64,000 nt of DNA from Mariaggregatimicrobium sp964498785 (GCA_964498785.1 CAZCJL010000021.1:6621-70620); one strand, 5' to 3'; positions 1 through 9,459 are shown, counted from the stretch's first letter. Numbers and translations are program-made. The notes: generated by a model not told the origin, from the sequence alone.

Positions 1-1478
1 ACAATGTGTTCTTCCGCGCGAATTGCTGTGACAGAAGATGATATTAACGGAAAAGCGATAAAATGAGGAAATAATCCCAGAATAAGACCAATAAATGCCA
101 ACACCAGTGGACCAAACCATAGTGTGATGGGAGTTTTCTTTGATGTTGCAGGTGTTTGATCATTTTTACAAATAAACGGGCAGATCCCCACACTCGCAGC
201 AACTGTCACGTTGGCCACATTTGCAATGATACCCGCAATCGTGATAAGGATGGGCGCTGTTTCGATGTAAAGATTAGCCTCATAAAGTAATTCTTTAGAA
301 ATAAATCCCAAAAGCGGGGGAAATCCTGACATGGATAATGCAGCCAATCCTGCGGCGATTGCTGTCATTGGCATGGATTTTACCAATCCCCCCAGAACCT
401 GAACATCCCGCGTGCCGGTTTCATGGTCGATAGCGCCGGCAACCATAAATAATGCGCCTTTGTAAAGTGAATGCACAATTAAATAAACCATAGCTGCTTT
501 TATTGCCATGGTAGTGCCAATTCCCAATAGCATTGTAAGCGCTCCCAGCGCGCTGATTGTCGTGTATGCAAGCAGCTTTTTTAAGTCAACTTGCGGTAAC
601 GCCTGTAACGCGCCGATGAGCATAGTCATTACGCCAATAAAAGTGACTATGTAATGCCACTCCCCCGTGCTTCCTAAAACAGGATGTAATCTGGCTAACA
701 GATAAATCCCGGCTTTAACCATTGTTGCTGAGTGCAGGTATGCACTCACCGGCGTTGGCGCTTGCATTGCACCGACCAGCCAAAAATGAAAGGGAAGCTG
801 AGCCGATTTGGTGAATGCTCCAATCAGAACTAGTAATAAAACAGGCAAATATAATCCGGACGAGCGAAGCACTTCCGGATTTTTCAAAAGTTCAGTAAAT
901 TCATAGGTTCCGGAAACAGTGCCAATTAAAACAAAACCAGCCAGCAGAGCAAGTCCGCCCAATCCGGTCACTAAAAGCGCCTGCAGGGCAGCATATCGGG
1001 ATTTCTCACTTTCGTTATTAAATCCAATCAGTAAGTAGGATGTGAAACTGGTCAATTCCCAAAAGATGAAAATGGTGATCAAATTTCCCGCTAAAACAAC
1101 TCCCAACATCGATCCCATAAATAGAAGCAGGTAGATATAAAAACGATTCAAATAGTGATGACCGTGCAAATATCCGCTACCGTAAATAACGATCAAGGTT
1201 CCGATTCCACTGATGAGTAGTCCAAATATCAGGCTTAATCCATCCAAATATAGGGAAAAATAGATCCCCAGGGCGGGAAACCACGATTTTAAAATGTAGT
1301 AAGTTTGAATTTCGGATGAAATACACACTTTTGGGATATAGCTGGTCAAGTAAAGAAAAATGCTCAATGGAAGAATTGCTAAAAGTTTACCGGTTTTATC
1401 TCTTAACACCCGGTTGATAACCGGGATAAATATGGTGACTATGAATAGAGCGAGAATGGCGCCTATCAGTATACTCAA
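1..1478 (-). CDS. mrpA: MrpA/MnhA-type Na+/H+ antiporter subunit A, 5' part
   Basis: This is the N-terminal 492 codons of a multi-spanning membrane protein; the 3' end lies beyond the left edge of the window. It belongs to the proton-pumping NADH dehydrogenase/Mrp subunit family, which couples proton flow to sodium efflux or complex-I-like pumping. Translating the minus strand shows the family signature FWELTSFTSYLLIGF near residue 145 and the conserved stretch FHFWLVGAMQAPTPVSAYLH followed by SATMVKAGIYLLAR near residue 235, both typical of MrpA. The start is a TTG with a GAGG Shine-Dalgarno nine bases upstream. The frame is open for the whole length. Other mrp genes would be expected outside the window. 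An NuoL-like or hydrogenase-associated subunit is the alternative. Confidence 0.82.
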   Translation of the reverse strand, partial: MSILIGAILALFIVTIFIPVINRVLRDKTGKLLAILPLSIFLYLTSYIPKVCISSEIQTYYILKSWFPALGIYFSLYLDGLSLIFGLLISGIGTLIVIYGSGYLHGHHYLNRFYIYLLLFMGSMLGVVLAGNLITIFIFWELTSFTSYLLIGFNNESEKSRYAALQALLVTGLGGLALLAGFVLIGTVSGTYEFTELLKNPEVLRSSGLYLPVLLLVLIGAFTKSAQLPFHFWLVGAMQAPTPVSAYLHSATMVKAGIYLLARLHPVLGSTGEWHYIVTFIGVMTMLIGALQALPQVDLKKLLAYTTISALGALTMLLGIGTTMAIKAAMVYLIVHSLYKGALFMVAGAIDHETGTRDVQVLGGLVKSMPMTAIAAGLAALSMSGFPPLLGFISKELLYEANLYIETAPILITIAGIIANVANVTVAASVGICPFICKNDQTPATSKKTPITLWFGPLVLAFIGLILGLFPHFIAFPLISSSVTAIRAEEHI

Positions 1479-2361
1479 CTTTAGAAACCTCGTATTTTTT
1501 TGAATGATATTTCAATTAATAATTGTTTAAAGGATCATTATTTATTCCATAAGGCTTTTTCATTATCGCATAACCCATTCCTGGCGGATTTATTTTATCA
1601 CAGAGCTGTCGAAAATATAATACTATAATATTGCAAATTTTCGACCTGGAAGCAACTATTTTTGTCAATTGAGATTAATTAATTAATTTTGAATGAATCG
1701 AAATCTCATTTAATTGGAGCATTTTGATTTTTAATATCACGACCAGGAATTATTAAAAGGTAAATCTACAAAACAAATTTAATAATGTCAATAAAAATGT
1801 TAGCCTCAATAATTCATACGCCACAAAAACGCAGCGACGCAACGCATTTTTCTTAACACAAGCTCACTACAAATTTTAAAATCTTCTTTGTATTTGATAA
1901 TGATAGCAGATGTTCGCTTTTGTTTTGAATTTATATTTTGATAATTGGAATTTATCACGCCAAAGATGGATGCGTCCTCCGGCGCTTATGTGCTTTGTTA
2001 CTTGAAAATTGTAGTATATAAAATTCATTTTAGAATTTTAGGTATTATCAAAATTTTGCAAGGGTTTTTCAACGATTCTTGAGTTTCAGGAAAGCCTGTA
2101 AAGGTTTTGCATTTCAACTGTTGATAAAATAGTACGTTATAATTAGATTGAATATTTCGTTTCGAATTTCAGGTATTAAATGGCGCAAATCAATTTTCGA
2201 CTTATATGTTTGATTTTGTTAACTAATATCCGCATTTTACTGATATTGGATGTATTTAACTCTTACCTGTTTGCGAATAACTATTTGCTTGTCAGTGAAA
2301 TATAAATTAGCAATCTATTCCGAGAGCCTCGAATCAAGAATGAACTATTTGTGTCTTAGCC
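1479..2361. other. Intergenic region, no gene seen
   Basis: This AT-rich stretch lies between the divergent mrpA and the large secreted-protein gene. No convincing coding frame was found. It contains a TTAATTAATTAA-like AT run near 1678 and, at about 1817-2000, two weakly related arms (ACGCCACAAAAACGCAGCG and the inverted GTAACAAAGCACATAAGCG) that look like an eroded copy of the palindromic repeat class seen more clearly at 48131-48230 and 62640-62821. Promoters for both flanking genes must lie here but none is distinctive. Confidence 0.5.
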
Positions 2362-5300
2362 ATGAAATCACATTGTGTTTTCAAAATCATTATCGCATTT
2401 TTACTTGTTCTGTATAAAATTGCCATTTCACAGAGTGATTTTAGCTCCTCATCTTCAAATATTAGCTCCACACAATTTATACCTGGTATATATTACAAGT
2501 ATTTTCATGGAACCTGGACAAAATTACCGGTTTTTAATGATGAAAAACCGGTGGCGTCCGGAATTATCAATAATTTTGATATTAGCAATCGCCAGCAGGA
2601 CGATCATTTTGCTTTTCAATTTCAGGGATATATTCATATTTCACGAGCTGGAAAATATCAATTTTATTTGAAATCTGATGACGGGGCCAAACTTTTTATT
2701 AACGGAAAATCAATTGTTGATAACGACAACATGCATGTTGCACGAGAACGGAGCGGATCTGTTCAATTAAGCGAAGGCGTGCATTCCATTGAGTTACACT
2801 ATTTTGAAAGGGAGGGCAGACAAGTATTGGAGCTACGTTACTCTGGTCCCGGAATAAAGAAAACAAAAATACCGGATCAGGTGTTATTCCGGGAGCAAAT
2901 TGCAGGTTTTCCCATGCCCTGGCAGAACGAAGATATCGGACGGGTCTCGATTGGTGGTAGTGCATTCTATAACAATGGAAAATTTATTGTAAAAGCCTCT
3001 GGTGATGATATTTGGGGAGATGACGATGAATTTCATTTCGTCTATTGGCCAATGAATGCTGATGTTGAAATTATTGCAAAAATCAACTCAATAACTGATA
3101 CCGACGACTGGGCAAAGTCAGGGATAATGATTCGCGAATCTTTGAAAGATGATTCAAAACATGCTTTTATGCTAGTCACTCCGGATGAAGGATCCGCATT
3201 TCAACGCCGCATTATAGATAAAAAAAATAGTTATCACTCCGGAAGCAGCGGTTCCGTTCCCATCTGGCTAAAACTGGAACGGATTGGAAATACATTTACA
3301 GGTTACAAATCCAAAGATAGTCTGAACTGGATTCGGGTGGGAACCGAGCAGATCAAAATGGAGGATGAAACATACGCCGGAATTGCCCTCACCAGTCATG
3401 ATGATAGAAAATTGTGTACGAGCAATGTCCTAATTTATCTAAGTGGTGTTTACGATGATATCATTTTGACGCCTGAATTTCCTGTATTACCAGCAGATGG
3501 TAAAAGTACAGTGAGCATTAAATCTGATCCATTATACGGATTTAAGGGCACGATCGTACCACAAGGAACACCGGTCACTGTAACCACAGACATGGGTAAA
3601 ATTATTTCAATCGATAAAAATACCGAAATTTCAGGCGTGCAGGTGATGACCGATGAGCAGGGCCAAATCAGTTTTGAGTATCAGGCTGCAAATGAACCGG
3701 GGATTGCGAAAGTATTTGCTAAAAGTGTTTTCGGAGACGCTAGCGGGGAAACGACCGTCGAACTATTGGGAGAAAACATCCAGCTTGTTTCAACAAACTC
3801 TGACGTGACAGAGTTATCACAGGGACAGAAAAACATTCCTGTTTCAATGCGCATCCGAAATGAGGGTGTAATGACATCGCATCTTAGCGATGCTGATTTA
3901 ATCATATCCGGAACCGGATCGATTTCAGCCAGAAATCATTTTGATGTTCAGCGAACAGACACTCTGTCGATAGTAAGGCCAGCACAATCTGCAGAATTGA
4001 CTTTTATTGTGTCAGCTCATCCGGATGCTGATACAGTTACATATTCCATTGACGGGCGGTTGGTGACCGAAATTGGAACTTACACCAATTGCCTGCATCA
4101 ACACCAATGGCAGGTTGAATCTACACCCGCGTTACGAATTGAATCTATCGACGCGTTTGCAGACGATATATTTCAAGGACAGGACGGGCTAATTGTGACG
4201 ATGGAAGTGGTAAATAATGGTATGGCAACAGTGGATTCAGTTGACGCAGGATTAACATTTTGGCGCCAGGGTAATGATATTAGCCTGGAATATCAGGTAA
4301 CACTAAGTGAGGACACTCCTCAAATAATAGATGGCCATTCAAAAATAACGATAATGTTTTTGGTGAATGTCTCCACATCCGCGACTCTTGATACGATTGA
4401 TATTATTGGTCATTTATCCGGTGTGGATGTGAATTCCGGAATAAAATATCACGCAGATTCTGATGATGCAATAGACAGATGGCTTGTTAAACGAGCCGAA
4501 GGTATTCTTTTTCAGGCTATTGATGTTTCGCATAAATACGCGATTATCGGACAGCAGGAGCCCTGGACTATTCGTACTCATGTGAGAAATGTGAGCGGTG
4601 TTGATTTGGAACTGGATAGTGTACAGGTAAAATTCAACATTTTTAATGAAGATGTGACAGATGAATACAATTTTATTTATCCGGAAACATTTTTAGGAAC
4701 CCAAACAGTAGCATTTAATAACGAAGCTGAGGACAGTTTGCAAATTCACGTCAATTCATTCGGCGCCTCAGCCGGATTATTGGAAATAACGATTTTCATT
4801 TATTGTCATGCACGAGATTTTCATTTTACAGTCAATGATTCAAGCCCGCGCGGGCTGGGTTATATTTTCATCTATGGACCGCCGGAACTGCAAATTTCCA
4901 CGGAGATTGATAGCTGTTTTCATATTACTGAAAATGGAGACGGGCTTGTTAATCTGGATCAATCATTTGCAGTGAAGGTACTGGTGCGAAATATTGGAGA
5001 TGAAGAGTTAAGTAATGTTGGCGTTACCATTTTGTCTAATGAAGAATGTATTTCAATATCAGATACGTCCCAAATTGCATCATCTGTTTTGAAAAATCGA
5101 TCAGCAACGCTTTTTTATAATTATATCGCGCAGGCAAACCTGGTTCCTGCCGTGGAATATTTTAATGTCCGGGTTGATAGTGCTTTTGGTTCAAAAAGCG
5201 GAGAGCCGGCTAAAATTAATCCGCTTTCCGATATGAACGCCCGGGTAACAATATTCCGCCCCGCTGAATTGCACATTACCGCAGATTCTCTGATTGAAAC

Positions 5301-7116
5301 GCCAACAGATAAAATTTTTCCGGTCGATGTTACTGTGATTAATCCAAACGGCCATGCACAATGTGATAGCAGTGGCGAACTGACAATTAAATTACCGGAC
5401 GGCTATTTTATTCGGGGTGAAAATTTGACGAAACGATTTCTACCGAATAAAAGCATTTCATGGAACGTTCGTTCGCCATCGAACGCGGTTGAAACTGATT
5501 CAATTTTAATCTTCATCAGCCGGCGTTCCTATGATGTAAATATGCTTACACCGGCGATAGTCGGAACGGATTCTATCTTTGTAAAAGTAAATACACTTGA
5601 ATCATTTGTTAATATAAAAAATGTGACGATTAATTCTCCAAATGGCGCGCGTGACGATACGTTATCAACCGGTCAGACATTTCAGGTATCAGCGATCATT
5701 GGTCAGCAAATGGCAGCAAATATCAACGCAGTGATGGATATTCCGCCAGGTTATTCAATCGTGAGTTCGGAAAAAATTGATGATGACACACTCTTATGTA
5801 CATGGACGCTCACGGCGCCAAACTATCCGCATTACCAGCCAGAGATGTTCATTCTTAATGCAAGCGGAAATTTGGTTACTGATACCACAAAAATTGTCGG
5901 CATCCCGGATTCTTCTTTGTCAGTCGTGACCGTCAATCGAGCCAATCTCACTGTTGAAGCGGAGATTATCGATCCTCCGAAAGCAGTGGAAGGTCAGGTT
6001 CAGCCAGATATGGAATTTGTAATTTGCGGATATGTAAAAAACAACGGAGATGCTTCTATTTACGGCACTGGAAGCTTACGCCTTGATATTGAAGATCAAA
6101 CACATTTTCAGATCATTGGGCCGGATGTGTTGCCAGCGAGTGAAGATTCGGTTACCTGGACGATCCGAACAGCAGCCGAATTACCGCAAGATAACTGGGT
6201 ATTAAAAGTCAGGCTGCAGGATATTCCAGAAGATATCAATACGAATTCTGATGCATTCGTTGAAAAGGATTATAAAGATATCGCGGTGACCTCTGCCAGT
6301 GGCGGTGTCGGACGGTTGGAATTAATGATAAGGAAAATACCGGATATTGCGCAAACATCCATTGTTGCCGGTGAAACCAAAATTTTACTGGGTATTACCT
6401 GCACCAACCTGTCGGTGGATAACGAAATTCCGATTCTGCTCCATTCATTTAAATGCGACACTTATGGTGAAAACGGTGATTTAATTTATCCGTTTCAAAC
6501 AATGTCGGAAATTCGCATTGTTAATAGCCGAAAGCAAGTGGTTGCTCAAAGCACTGAAATTTATGCCAACCCGGTGACAATCGAATTCCATATACCAGAC
6601 ACGATTAAGGCGCAGCAATCAGACAGCCTCTTTTTTGAAATTGATTTTAATGAACAACTGGATCGCCGGTTTAAAATTTATATTAAAGACAGTTCGTATG
6701 TTCGCGCAACATCGATTGTAGATGTTTACATGGTGAATGGTTTGGGGAATTCACACGGGAACTTAGATATTAGCTCGAATTGTCCGGTAATCATTCAGCG
6801 GAATTTGAAGAAATCGTTTCGCTGCTATCCCAATCCGTTTGGAAGCTCGAACAGAAGTAGCACGAATTTTGTGTATTATTTGGATCAAAATACCGCTGTG
6901 CAGCTTAAAATATTTACACTTCTGGGAGAACTGGTCTGGGAAGCGTCTTTTCGCGAAGATGAACCCCAGGCAAAAAAAGGATTACATGCCTCTGATGATA
7001 TTCGATGGGATGCCAAAAATATGCGCGGTAAAGAAGTGTTGAACGGTGTTTATATTGCTTGCATCCGTACTGGCGACGGCAAAACCGCAATCACCAAAGT
7101 TGCAGTCTTGAAATGA
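2362..7116 (+). CDS. Large secreted PA14-domain protein with Por-type C-terminal sorting domain
   Basis: A 1584-residue exported protein. Residues 1-24 form a signal peptide with a hydrophobic core (IIIAFLLVLY). Residues about 42-175 form a PA14-like beta-barrel (GKYQFYLKSDDGAKLFING), a fold often used to bind glycans. Residues about 190-365 resemble a DUF1349/concanavalin-like domain (WAKSGIMIRESL, WLKLERIGNTFTGY). Residues about 370-465 look like an invasin/Ig-like domain. Several CARDB-like beta-sandwich repeats fill the middle. The last 85 residues (CYPNPFG, VQLKIFTLLGELVWE, LNGVYIACIRTGDG, KVAVLK) match the Por/type IX secretion sorting domain, so cell-surface attachment or release is expected. 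No catalytic motif was seen. An adhesin or polysaccharide-binding surface protein is the best guess. No clear Shine-Dalgarno precedes the ATG. Confidence 0.8.
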   Translation: MKSHCVFKIIIAFLLVLYKIAISQSDFSSSSSNISSTQFIPGIYYKYFHGTWTKLPVFNDEKPVASGIINNFDISNRQQDDHFAFQFQGYIHISRAGKYQFYLKSDDGAKLFINGKSIVDNDNMHVARERSGSVQLSEGVHSIELHYFEREGRQVLELRYSGPGIKKTKIPDQVLFREQIAGFPMPWQNEDIGRVSIGGSAFYNNGKFIVKASGDDIWGDDDEFHFVYWPMNADVEIIAKINSITDTDDWAKSGIMIRESLKDDSKHAFMLVTPDEGSAFQRRIIDKKNSYHSGSSGSVPIWLKLERIGNTFTGYKSKDSLNWIRVGTEQIKMEDETYAGIALTSHDDRKLCTSNVLIYLSGVYDDIILTPEFPVLPADGKSTVSIKSDPLYGFKGTIVPQGTPVTVTTDMGKIISIDKNTEISGVQVMTDEQGQISFEYQAANEPGIAKVFAKSVFGDASGETTVELLGENIQLVSTNSDVTELSQGQKNIPVSMRIRNEGVMTSHLSDADLIISGTGSISARNHFDVQRTDTLSIVRPAQSAELTFIVSAHPDADTVTYSIDGRLVTEIGTYTNCLHQHQWQVESTPALRIESIDAFADDIFQGQDGLIVTMEVVNNGMATVDSVDAGLTFWRQGNDISLEYQVTLSEDTPQIIDGHSKITIMFLVNVSTSATLDTIDIIGHLSGVDVNSGIKYHADSDDAIDRWLVKRAEGILFQAIDVSHKYAIIGQQEPWTIRTHVRNVSGVDLELDSVQVKFNIFNEDVTDEYNFIYPETFLGTQTVAFNNEAEDSLQIHVNSFGASAGLLEITIFIYCHARDFHFTVNDSSPRGLGYIFIYGPPELQISTEIDSCFHITENGDGLVNLDQSFAVKVLVRNIGDEELSNVGVTILSNEECISISDTSQIASSVLKNRSATLFYNYIAQANLVPAVEYFNVRVDSAFGSKSGEPAKINPLSDMNARVTIFRPAELHITADSLIETPTDKIFPVDVTVINPNGHAQCDSSGELTIKLPDGYFIRGENLTKRFLPNKSISWNVRSPSNAVETDSILIFISRRSYDVNMLTPAIVGTDSIFVKVNTLESFVNIKNVTINSPNGARDDTLSTGQTFQVSAIIGQQMAANINAVMDIPPGYSIVSSEKIDDDTLLCTWTLTAPNYPHYQPEMFILNASGNLVTDTTKIVGIPDSSLSVVTVNRANLTVEAEIIDPPKAVEGQVQPDMEFVICGYVKNNGDASIYGTGSLRLDIEDQTHFQIIGPDVLPASEDSVTWTIRTAAELPQDNWVLKVRLQDIPEDINTNSDAFVEKDYKDIAVTSASGGVGRLELMIRKIPDIAQTSIVAGETKILLGITCTNLSVDNEIPILLHSFKCDTYGENGDLIYPFQTMSEIRIVNSRKQVVAQSTEIYANPVTIEFHIPDTIKAQQSDSLFFEIDFNEQLDRRFKIYIKDSSYVRATSIVDVYMVNGLGNSHGNLDISSNCPVIIQRNLKKSFRCYPNPFGSSNRSSTNFVYYLDQNTAVQLKIFTLLGELVWEASFREDEPQAKKGLHASDDIRWDAKNMRGKEVLNGVYIACIRTGDGKTAITKVAVLK

Positions 7117-7482
7117 AAACCGATTCTATCAATTAGAGGGACAGAATCAGTGGATAGAACAAATCAAATTGCGTTACTGCTTGTTACCTTTTACGCATTT
7201 TCGATGGCGTCAGCCATCGGAAATAATCTGGTAACTAATTGCTGGCGTTCTGATGAAACGAATATTTAGTCCTGTTATTTTTTTGTGAAGAGAATCAGGA
7301 TTCCACGTGAACAAATTATGAAGGCAAATTCAAACGGAGCTAAAAATAATTCGTATGTTATGCTGATCATTAGCGTGCACTGTTCCGAAGTTATTCTTAA
7401 GATAGATATCTGCTGTAGTGGACTTAGATTTATAAAGTACATTTATTTTTCTGTATTATGAATAAAAAGAGACGGCTGAATC
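7117..7482. other. Intergenic region with a possible short GTG-initiated peptide
   Basis: There is no recognisable gene. A 39-codon frame at 7150-7269 begins with GTG nine bases after GAGGG. It has a hydrophobic start (IALLLVTFYAFSMASAIG) and stops at TAG. It could be a tiny peptide or the decayed N-terminus of a membrane protein; there is no support beyond the ribosome-binding site. The rest probably carries the promoter of the methyltransferase gene. Confidence 0.3.
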
Positions 7483-8028
7483 ATGAAACAATCTTCTTCA
7501 ATTATACAAACCTGCCAGGAAAGTGTTACCGCTGAAAATTATTATCACAGAAATCGTGGCTTTAGCTGCGTCGGGCTGGTGAGTCCCAGGGATAAAAAAA
7601 ATATTGGCTCGGTGATAAGAGCTGCCGGTTGTTTTAAAGCAGCATTTGTTGCTGTCAGTGGCAGTTCGGTACAGGAAAAATATCTTCGGGCAGATCCAAT
7701 GAAGATGAATCGTCATTTGCCTGTGCTGCAAGTTTCAGAAATACACAAAGTGCTTCCATTTCAATGCGTACCGGTTGCAGTGGAGTTGGCAGATCAGGCG
7801 ATGTCGTTAGTCGATTATCTGCATCCCGGGCGTGCGTTTTACATTTTTGGTCCGGAAAACGGATCGCTCGGTTCCAAAATTTTAAATTGGTGCCAGGATG
7901 TTGTTTACATACCGGTATCGAATTGTCTGAACCTGGCTGCTGCGGTGAATGTTGTGCTTTATGACCGTCTCATCAAAATGGAAACCAATCAAGGTAAAAT
8001 TATAAATTATTCTGACAAAATAATTTAG
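7483..8028 (+). CDS. SpoU/TrmH-family RNA 2'-O-methyltransferase
   Basis: A 181-residue SPOUT-fold protein predicted to transfer a methyl group from S-adenosylmethionine to a ribose 2'-OH of tRNA or rRNA. The three SpoU motifs are present in order: NIGSVIRAA at about residue 45, FGPENGSL at about 126 and SNCLNLAAAVNVVLYDR at about 147; motifs 2 and 3 make the trefoil knot that binds the cofactor. In motif 3 the usual S-L-N is read here as C-L-N. It lacks an extra N-terminal RNA-binding domain, having only about 28 residues before the first strand, so it is a small, TrmL/YibK-sized member. Which RNA is the substrate cannot be told. It stands alone upstream of the gas-vesicle operon. Confidence 0.8.
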   Translation: MKQSSSIIQTCQESVTAENYYHRNRGFSCVGLVSPRDKKNIGSVIRAAGCFKAAFVAVSGSSVQEKYLRADPMKMNRHLPVLQVSEIHKVLPFQCVPVAVELADQAMSLVDYLHPGRAFYIFGPENGSLGSKILNWCQDVVYIPVSNCLNLAAAVNVVLYDRLIKMETNQGKIINYSDKII

Positions 8029-8394
8029 CCGTAGAGCTATTTCCATCCATTTCAAACAACTACATGTCTTGAAAAACTTCTTGCAAAATCTGGCCTCCTT
8101 CATGGAAAGAGTTTTCTTTGTTATTTACAGTCTTTTAAGTTTTCAGAATTAACTTTCTTCCTGGTCATTCCGATATAATCTTAAATTGCTCAATCTGATT
8201 TATAATACGCTGCTACTATGGAATGAATTCTATAACAGTGGACATTTTTCCGCAGTTGTTATGAGATTATGGGACATAACTCCAATAAAAAGTATTTAAA
8301 CCTGCAAAAAAAATCAGGAATAAATATTGCATAAAAATGATAACTAATGATAATCTTTAACACTTAAAAAACGCATGAAAGGAGGTGAAAATAT
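8029..8394. other. Upstream regulatory region of the gas-vesicle operon
   Basis: This non-coding stretch separates the methyltransferase gene from gvpA. It is AT-rich and holds two TATAAT-like hexamers (in GATATAATC near 8175 and TTTATAATACG near 8201) without well-spaced -35 partners. It also holds a better candidate of the sigma-54 type at 8317-8330, listed separately. A strong AGGAGGTG ribosome-binding site ends the region just before gvpA. Confidence 0.5.
8317..8330 (+). promoter_or_regulatory. Candidate sigma-54 (-24/-12) promoter of gvpA
   Basis: The sequence AGGAATAAATATTGCA has the invariant GG, ten bases, then GC spacing of sigma-54 promoters, and its TTGCA half matches the -12 consensus. 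The -24 half is weaker (AGGAAT instead of TGGCAC). Transcription would start about 12 bases downstream, leaving a leader of roughly 50 bases before the gvpA ATG. The receiver protein at the end of the operon is of the NtrC-like subtype but has no AAA+ output domain, so the required activator is not encoded in this window. This is inference from spacing only. Confidence 0.35.
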
Positions 8395-8610
8395 ATGGCA
8401 GTAGAAAAAACCATCGCTTCTTCAAGCCTGGTAGAAGTTATCGACAGAGTGCTGGATAAGGGTATTGTAATCGACGCCTGGGCTCGTGTATCTTTAGTAG
8501 GTATTGAATTATTGGCTGTAGAAGCCCGCGTTGTTTTAGCTTCTGTAGAAACATATCTAAAATATGCTGAAGCAATCGGCTTAACAGCTACAGCGGCACA
8601 ACCCGCATAA
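8395..8610 (+). CDS. gvpA: Gas vesicle major shell protein GvpA
   Basis: A 71-residue protein that matches the GvpA shell subunit almost throughout: SSSLVEVIDRVLDKGIVIDA, WARVSLVGIELLAVEARVV and LASVETYLKYAEAIGL. GvpA polymerises into the ribbed protein wall of gas vesicles, which are hollow, air-filled organelles giving buoyancy. The fold is helix, beta-hairpin, helix, with the hairpin (about residues 25-50) facing the gas. Only one gvpA copy is present. The start has a strong AGGAGGTG ribosome-binding site. The gene is separated from the rest of the operon by 181 bases with stem-loops, consistent with higher expression of the structural subunit. Certainty is high. Confidence 0.97.
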   Translation: MAVEKTIASSSLVEVIDRVLDKGIVIDAWARVSLVGIELLAVEARVVLASVETYLKYAEAIGLTATAAQPA

Positions 8611-8626
8611 GTTCATTCATTTTGTG

Positions 8627-8696
8627 AATCGGGAATTTTTTGTCGAAGCACCCTGAAAATGTGATTCCCTCCGATTAAAAGGGCTTTTATTAAAGC
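8627..8696 (+). terminator. Stem-loops after gvpA, likely partial attenuator
   Basis: AATCGGGAAT (8627-8636) pairs with ATTC-CCT-CCGATT (8664-8676), giving ten base pairs with a three-base bulge. A second small hairpin, GCTTT-TATT-AAAGC, lies at 8683-8696. No strong U-tract follows directly, so full termination is unlikely. Partial termination or protection of the gvpA message from 3' decay would explain how the major subunit is made in excess over the downstream gene products. This is inferred from position. Confidence 0.4.
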
Positions 8697-8791
8697 GTGT
8701 TTCGCCATAGATTTCCTGATTTTTTTTGAATTGATTTTCGGAAAACACAATTTCACTGTCGTTCTTCGAATGCGAAAGGGAAATAAGGTTT

Positions 8792-9427
8792 ATGGATTTG
8801 ATTTACAACGTGCAGAAGCTCACAAAGGAAATGATTACAGGTTATGATTTGCGGGTGGCAAAAATTGAAGAAGTATTAACTTCAGCTTATGATGTATTAG
8901 AAGATTGTCGGGAAAGTAGAAAGAACGTTCGCGAACAGCTCAAACACAGTCTTGCCAATAAAAACTCGTTGCGCCGAAAAGATTTTGATATGATCGTACA
9001 AGATTTACATCAATCGCAAGTTGAATGTGAAGCTCGAATCAAAGAAACGGTGCACATATTTACCAGGGAAAATAAATATCTTGCTGGGCAATTTTTCGAA
9101 TCATTAATAACCGGCAAAATTGAACAGTCTAAAAAGGCTGTTAACAAAATTGAAAAAAACGGGAAAGAGATTCAGCACACAATTAAAACGTTTCAACAAG
9201 AACAAAAACAAATTGCAACGGATTTGCATTCGTTTCTGGAAAAATGTGAATCGATCCGTATTAAAGATTTTAAAAAAATGATTGAAAAAATTCGTATCCG
9301 TCAATGTGAACGCAGTGAAAAGATTAAACAGTTCTTAAAAAAAATATCTGAAGAACATAAGCAAATGCGTGCTGTTTGGCAAAATATATCGACTGATAAA
9401 GCAAAATCACGTAACACGGATGCGTGA
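8792..9427 (+). CDS. Coiled-coil protein of gas-vesicle operon, short paralogue
   Basis: A 211-residue, highly charged protein predicted to be almost wholly alpha-helical, with no signal peptide or membrane segment. The N-terminus (EMITGYDLRV) matches that of the next gene product (EIIASFDERM). Internal segments NSLRRKDFDMIVQDL and ESIRIKDFKKMIEKIRIRQ resemble RSVRLDEFNVFLEKLQQRI in that protein, so the two are paralogues built from a shared repeat. The C-terminal QMRAVWQNIS also parallels KVADEWKNIA. In other operons a repeat-helical protein near gvpA (GvpC) binds and strengthens the shell. That role is a reasonable guess here, but no cyanobacterial or haloarchaeal GvpC repeat is recognisable. 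The function is otherwise unknown. Confidence 0.7.
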   Translation: MDLIYNVQKLTKEMITGYDLRVAKIEEVLTSAYDVLEDCRESRKNVREQLKHSLANKNSLRRKDFDMIVQDLHQSQVECEARIKETVHIFTRENKYLAGQFFESLITGKIEQSKKAVNKIEKNGKEIQHTIKTFQQEQKQIATDLHSFLEKCESIRIKDFKKMIEKIRIRQCERSEKIKQFLKKISEEHKQMRAVWQNISTDKAKSRNTDA

Positions 9428-9459
9428 TTTTCACAAAATGAAGTTAACGGAGGTACATA

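Noticed and set aside
8175..8206. Sigma-70 promoters at the two TATAAT-like hexamers before gvpA
   Set aside because: Neither has a -35 element at 16-18 bases; the sequence is AT-rich, so TATAAT matches are expected by chance.
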